Assembly: GCA_964392665.1 (NCBI GenBank)
Contig: CAYMQB010000053.1
Span: 1-15,915 of the forward strand
DNA: 15,915 bases
Direction of reading: 5' to 3'
DNA from: CAYMQB01 sp964392665
GTDB lineage: Bacteria; Hydrothermota; E44-bin80
Shown: positions 12,730 through 15,915 of the stretch, piece after piece
How positions within the stretch are numbered: the first letter of the stretch is position 1
Layout: each line of letters starts with the position of its first letter
Notes under the pieces: model-generated
Databases searched by the model: none
Told to the model about the DNA's origin: nothing
What the model saw: only the letters and a program-made list of their open reading frames with translations
Made by a program: the position numbers and the translations under genes

Positions 12730-12750
12730 AAGATAATAAGAATGCACGTC

Positions 12751-12828
12751 GCCTAACAGCGGATAAAAGGAAAATTAATGATCTCCAAATTGCCTTCGGC
12801 AACTTCTTTTATCCGCAAACCGTTATAA
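12751..12828 (+). other. attC site with long paired arms
   Basis: GCCTAAC (12751-12757) is followed by a perfect 11-bp stem, GCGGATAAAAG (12759-12769) with CTTTTATCCGC (12806-12816), then CGTTATAA with the 3' core at 12822-12828. Inside is a second hairpin, TTGCC (12790-12794), TTC, GGCAA (12798-12802). The 3' core is GTTATAA, an imperfect GTTRRRY, but the overall cruciform is typical of attC. Confidence 0.75.
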
Positions 12829-12917
12829 GCAAGCTAAAAAAAGAAACTGCGCATGCAAAAACAAATTTCACTATAAGATTAGTTTGAATTATCTTTGTAA
12901 GAAATAAAGGATTAGAA

Positions 12918-14207
12918 ATGATTGGAAAAACTAAACATAAAATAGTAATTGGCGACAGCAGACAAATGAGCAGTATTTCTGACAAATCTGCTCAATTAAT
13001 TATTACTTCACCACCTTATTGGCAGTTAAAAGATTATGGAATAGATAAGCAAATTGGATATAACGATAATTATGAAGAATATATCAATAACTTGAATCTT
13101 GTCTGGAAAGAAAGTTATCGTGTTCTTGATAACGGTTGTCGATTGTGTATTAATGTTGGGGATCAATTTGCAAGGTCGGTATATTACGGAAGATATAAGG
13201 TAATCCCTATCAGAACGGAAATAATAAAATTTTGCGAAAGTATCGATCTTGATTATATGGGAGCAATAATTTGGCAAAAGAAAACAACTTCAAATACAAC
13301 AGGTGGTGCTTCATTAATGGGAAGCTATCCCACGCCAAGAAACGGAATTTTATCTATTGATTATGAATTTATTTTGATATTTAAGAAACTTGGAACGCCG
13401 AAAAGACCGAGTAGAGAAATGAAAGAAATGTCAAAAATGACCAAAGAAGAATGGAAGACCTACTTTGCGGGCCATTGGAACTTTGGAGGGGCTAAACAAG
13501 ACGGGCATATTGCTATGTTTCCGGAAGAACTGCCAAAAAGATTAATAAAAATGTTTGCTTTTGTGGGAGATACTGTTCTTGACCCATTTCTCGGTAGCGG
13601 GACCACCGCCTTGGCTGCTAAAAATCTTGACAGAAATTCAGTCGGTTATGAAATCAATAAAGACTTTTTGCCATTCATAAAACGAAAATTGAATATCGAA
13701 AAGGACAATAATGAAACTTTTGAAATAATTGAAGAAAAAACAACAATTGATTTTGAAAACGAAATAGAAAAACTACCCTATATTTTTAAGGATTTCCACA
13801 AATTTGATAAGAAAACCGACCCGAAAAAATTGCAATTTGGTTCAAAGATAGACCAAAACGGTTCAACTCAGAGGGAAGAATATTATTCTGTAAAAGAAAT
13901 TATTAGTCCTGAACTGATAAAATTGAGTAATGATTTAATAATCAGGCTTATTGGAGTAAAAGAAAAAAAAGAAGCAAATGGTAAAGCAATGGAGTTTTTA
14001 AAACTTAAAACAAAGGGACAAAAAGTTTTTTTGAAATATGATGGAATTAAGCACGATGAAAACAACAACTTAATGGCATATTTGTATTTAAAAAATAAAA
14101 CATTTTTGAATGCTCATTTAATAAAGAACGGACTTACTAATATTGATACCAACATAAATTTCAAGTATAAAAGTAAGTTTCAAAAAATATTTAAGGAAGC
14201 ACAATAA
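12918..14207 (+). CDS. DNA methyltransferase (beta class) fused to a degenerate SNase-like domain
   Basis: A 429-residue protein. Residues 1 to about 260 form a beta-class amino-methyltransferase: catalytic motif IV TSPPYW (30-35) precedes the SAM-binding motif DPFLGSGTT (222-230). SPPY is most common in N4-cytosine enzymes, but adenine cannot be excluded. Residues about 335-429 resemble staphylococcal nuclease (SNase): IIRLIGV, VFLKYDGIKHDENNNLMAYLYLKNKTFLNAHLIKNGL. Catalytic SNase positions appear lost: the DTPE loop reads KEKK (348-351), and the Arg of the DKYGR motif is Asn (near 384). It overlaps the next gene by one base (TAATG). Together they form a type II restriction-modification unit, probably protecting DNA from the partner. 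Region is visibly more A+T-rich than the left half. Confidence 0.88.
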   Translation: MIGKTKHKIVIGDSRQMSSISDKSAQLIITSPPYWQLKDYGIDKQIGYNDNYEEYINNLNLVWKESYRVLDNGCRLCINVGDQFARSVYYGRYKVIPIRTEIIKFCESIDLDYMGAIIWQKKTTSNTTGGASLMGSYPTPRNGILSIDYEFILIFKKLGTPKRPSREMKEMSKMTKEEWKTYFAGHWNFGGAKQDGHIAMFPEELPKRLIKMFAFVGDTVLDPFLGSGTTALAAKNLDRNSVGYEINKDFLPFIKRKLNIEKDNNETFEIIEEKTTIDFENEIEKLPYIFKDFHKFDKKTDPKKLQFGSKIDQNGSTQREEYYSVKEIISPELIKLSNDLIIRLIGVKEKKEANGKAMEFLKLKTKGQKVFLKYDGIKHDENNNLMAYLYLKNKTFLNAHLIKNGLTNIDTNINFKYKSKFQKIFKEAQ

Positions 14208-14899
14208 TGAAAAAACATTCAAAGGACTTTGGGAACAAAGAGTTCTTGTTGAACTATACAAATAGGAGATGGGGTTTAACTAAAACAACAAAAGTTGGCG
14301 AAGTTATGTCTCTTATTAGAGAATGTCAACCTAAAACATTTGAAGAATGGGAAAACTGGTATTTTCAAAATGCATATACAAAAACCAAAGCCCGAATCAA
14401 AATAACAGAAAAAACATTAACTGAGCTTGGTGAAAGATTATATTCAAAACTAAAGGAAATTGTTATACCCCAAATAAAAGATGCTATACGAAATTTAACA
14501 TATGATGATTGCATAGAGTATGTATATAACCTAACAATTAAAAGAACTTATGATGGGTTTATAACAGAAAAATCTGTTGTTAATGATATTCTTGGCAAAC
14601 ATTTTACAGAAGTTTTATTTGAAGAAAGTGACCCTAAATTGGACCACGCGGGAGACATTGATTATATTGGAAAGGTTGGGAAAATGGCTTTTGGGTTACA
14701 AATAAAACCTGTTACTGCAAATGCTAATCTTGGGAATTATGATGTTTCAGCACGAATGGAACAGAGTTTTAAAAATTTTGAAGAAAAATTTGGAGGTAAA
14801 GTTTTTACAGTGTATAGTATAAATGATAAGATTGGAAACAGTGATATTTATGAAAAATTATCTAAAGAAATAGAAAGATTAAAGAAAGCCAGCTTGTAA
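14207..14899 (+). CDS. MjaI-like type II restriction endonuclease
   Basis: A 230-residue protein directly after the methyltransferase, with a one-base overlap. Its opening (NYTNRRWGLTKTTKVGEVMSLIRECQPKTFEEWENWYF) resembles the RE_MjaI family, whose namesake cuts CTAG. The likely active site is GDIDYIGKVGKMAFGLQIKPV, with Asp150/Asp152 and Gln165-Ile-Lys167 forming a D...QxK variant of the PD-(D/E)XK motif. It is expected to cleave unmethylated sites in invading DNA. The specificity is inferred only from the family. The TAA stop (14897-14899) lies in the TAAC of the following attC-like site. Family recognition is from memory of the sequence pattern, hence moderate certainty. Confidence 0.78.
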   Translation: MKKHSKDFGNKEFLLNYTNRRWGLTKTTKVGEVMSLIRECQPKTFEEWENWYFQNAYTKTKARIKITEKTLTELGERLYSKLKEIVIPQIKDAIRNLTYDDCIEYVYNLTIKRTYDGFITEKSVVNDILGKHFTEVLFEESDPKLDHAGDIDYIGKVGKMAFGLQIKPVTANANLGNYDVSARMEQSFKNFEEKFGGKVFTVYSINDKIGNSDIYEKLSKEIERLKKASL

Positions 14900-14960
14900 C
14901 ATCGTGTATAGTACATAGCTTGCTATCGTCAGCTACACACCATGAATACAACCGTTATGT
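14894..14960 (+). other. attC-like site after the restriction endonuclease gene
   Basis: The 5' side is TTGTAAC (14894-14900), overlapping the stop codon. The 3' side is ACCGTTATGT with core GTTATGT (14954-14960). A central hairpin pairs TAGCT (14916-14920) with AGCTA (14931-14935), and GTGTAT pairs roughly with ATACA/TACAC further out. Both terminal cores are imperfect, but TAAC and GTTA pair. Confidence 0.5.
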
Positions 14961-14981
14961 GTAATTAAAGGAAGAAGGAAT

Positions 14982-15617
14982 ATGATATTTAAATTAACGG
15001 GTAACAGTCAAGAAAGTTCTGGAACTAGAATATCTACAAGATGCCCTCATTGTGGACATAATGGAACTTTTGAATCACTTGGTAAGGACATTCAAAATAA
15101 TAACATAATATTCGGGATAAGAAGGTGCCCAAATGAAAAATGTTTTGGTCATTTATTTTTTGTATACAATAAACTGACTGGAGAAATAATTATTACTCAT
15201 CCTTCAGACACAATTCCGTTTAACAAAGAGAATATAGCTGAAAATGTTCTGAATACTTTTCAAGAAGCAATTACTTGTCATGCAAACAACTGCTTCGCAG
15301 CTTCGGCTATAATGATAAGAAAAACACTTGAAGAGATATGTAAAGATAGAGAAGCAACGGGAAAAAACTTATGTAATCGGCTTCAAGATTTAGGAGCCAA
15401 AATAGTCATTCCAAAAGAATTAATTGAAGGAATGCAAGAATTGAGACTTTTAGGCAATGATGCAGCACATATTGAATCAAACACATTTAGTGAAATTGGT
15501 AAAAAGGAAGTGGAAATTTCGATTGAATTTACAAAAGAAATATTAAAAGCTGTTTACCAATACGAGTCTCTACTTGAAAAATTAAGGAGTCTTAAGAAAC
15601 CGGAAGCAGATGAATAA
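14982..15617 (+). CDS. DUF4145 protein with N-terminal zinc ribbon
   Basis: A 211-residue protein. The N-terminus is a zinc-ribbon-like module with CPHC (Cys21, Cys24) and CPNEKC (Cys49, Cys54). The DUF4145 core follows: NTFQEAITCHANNCFAASAIMIRKTLEEICKDR, NLCNRLQDLG, and LRLLGNDAAHIES, in which the RxxGNxAAH motif is diagnostic. DUF4145 proteins often sit in defence islands and some are fused to restriction subunits; the molecular role is unknown. It is separated from the restriction pair by an attC-like site, so it seems to be its own cassette. AAAGGAAG before ATG 14982 is the ribosome site. The TAA stop (15615-15617) again forms part of TAAC. Confidence 0.82.
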   Translation: MIFKLTGNSQESSGTRISTRCPHCGHNGTFESLGKDIQNNNIIFGIRRCPNEKCFGHLFFVYNKLTGEIIITHPSDTIPFNKENIAENVLNTFQEAITCHANNCFAASAIMIRKTLEEICKDREATGKNLCNRLQDLGAKIVIPKELIEGMQELRLLGNDAAHIESNTFSEIGKKEVEISIEFTKEILKAVYQYESLLEKLRSLKKPEADE

Positions 15618-15830
15618 CTACACACAACAAAAATATAGGGCATTTGGCAGACAGTGCTGAAAATGAAGATAATAGTAATAAATATAAATATACGCTAACT
15701 TGAAAACAAAGTGCAACAAAATCCCGCATTACGCATAGCCAAATCGTTGAAAAAAATTTAAAAAAATCACAAAACAAATCGTTGCAACTGCCATTTTCCG
15801 CTCCGCTTCATATCGACAGGTGAGGTTACT
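15615..15830 (+). other. Non-coding cassette-boundary region with degenerate attC-like parts
   Basis: No convincing gene lies here. TAAC (15615-15618) overlaps the DUF4145 stop. ATTTGGC (15642-15648) can pair with GCCAAAT (15738-15744), followed by CGTTGAAA, giving a possible long attC of about 138 bp. A second stretch, 15770-15830, has CAAATCGTTGCAACTGCC, CCGCTCCGCTTC and ACAGGTGAGGTTACTA, closely recalling the middle and 3' part of the attC at 11566-11639. The 21-residue frame from ATG 15834 to the TAA at 15899 follows, but is too short to call. The next cassette probably lies beyond the window. Confidence 0.4.
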
Positions 15831-15915
15831 ACCATGTTCTTGAACTTTTACAGGGAATTCTCAGATAAATCGAAAGTTCCTGAAGATATTATAAATTAAG
15901 GTTTTTCATACCATC

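Larger units (their letters stand above)
7083..15915 (+). mobile_element. Integron-like gene cassette array with repeated promoter modules (no integrase in window)
   Basis: The span carries small, co-oriented, functionally unrelated genes separated by attC-like sites. Four copies of a similar promoter module are interspersed. Support comes from one well-formed attC (11566-11639), one with long paired arms (12751-12828), several degenerate sites, and GTTAGGC or GTTAGGT cores ahead of cassette genes. Stop codons of several cassettes lie inside the 5' TAAC core. No intI gene is present here, so it would have to lie outside the window. Exact limits are unknown: the left edge is placed after the CvpA stop, and the right edge is the end of the window. 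Confidence 0.65.

Noticed and set aside
12829..12917. A promoter dedicated to the restriction-modification pair
   Set aside because: I found no convincing -35/-10 pair with suitable spacing; transcription probably comes from module d or a weak unseen promoter.
15834..15899. A 21-codon frame after the last attC-like segment
   Set aside because: Too short, without a clear ribosome site or recognisable sequence, and near the end of the window.

Overview
The window is about 15.9 kb from an A+T-rich bacterial chromosome with an outer membrane. The lipid A and Kdo genes at the left end show a Gram-negative envelope. Gene order and style would fit an uncultivated diderm lineage, but I cannot name a phylum from the sequence. 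Every gene I accept is on the + strand.

Positions 1-7082 are a housekeeping envelope block. It holds lpxB, a DUF374-type acyltransferase, waaA and lpxK, then two tandem paralogues of the UPF0104/flippase-like membrane family and a CvpA-family gene. Three successive junctions (acyltransferase/waaA, waaA/lpxK, lpxK/membrane protein) are four-base TTGA overlaps with TTG starts, so this is a tightly coupled operon. A purine-rich, repeat-laden gap (6346-6590) separates it from the CvpA gene.

Positions 7083-15915 have a different character and look like an integron-type gene cassette array with no integrase in the window. The genes are small, co-oriented and unrelated: an RRM protein, a truncated PD-(D/E)XK protein, a GNAT acetyltransferase, a Fic protein, a lipoprotein, two different GIY-YIG proteins, a trypco2 protein, an MjaI-like restriction-modification pair and a DUF4145 protein. 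Between many of them lie attC-like sites. The best runs 11566-11639, with terminal ACCTAAC and GTTAGGT that are exact reverse complements. Another (12751-12828) has an 11-bp perfect stem.

The most unusual feature is a repeated expression module. Four near-identical sigma70-type promoters (TTGACA, 17 nt, TAC/G-type -10) lie at 7104, 7857, 9174 and 12098. Three are preceded by the same TGCAAAATCAATG block, and two of those also have a terminator-like hairpin ending two bases before the -35. The modules lead to a GTTAGGC or GTTAGGT core site just upstream of the first cassette gene. In two cases this core has an inverted half-site 5 bp away, as in an integron attI. The layout therefore reads: module a, RRM, attC-like; module b, PD-(D/E)XK fragment and GNAT, attC; module c (apparently split by a Fic gene), lipoprotein and GIY-YIG, attC, trypco2, attC-like; module d, GIY-YIG, attC, restriction-modification pair, attC-like, DUF4145, attC-like. 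I interpret this as tandem copies of a terminator-promoter-attI-like platform, each serving one to a few cassettes. The sequence similarity is directly visible; recombination activity and function are inference.
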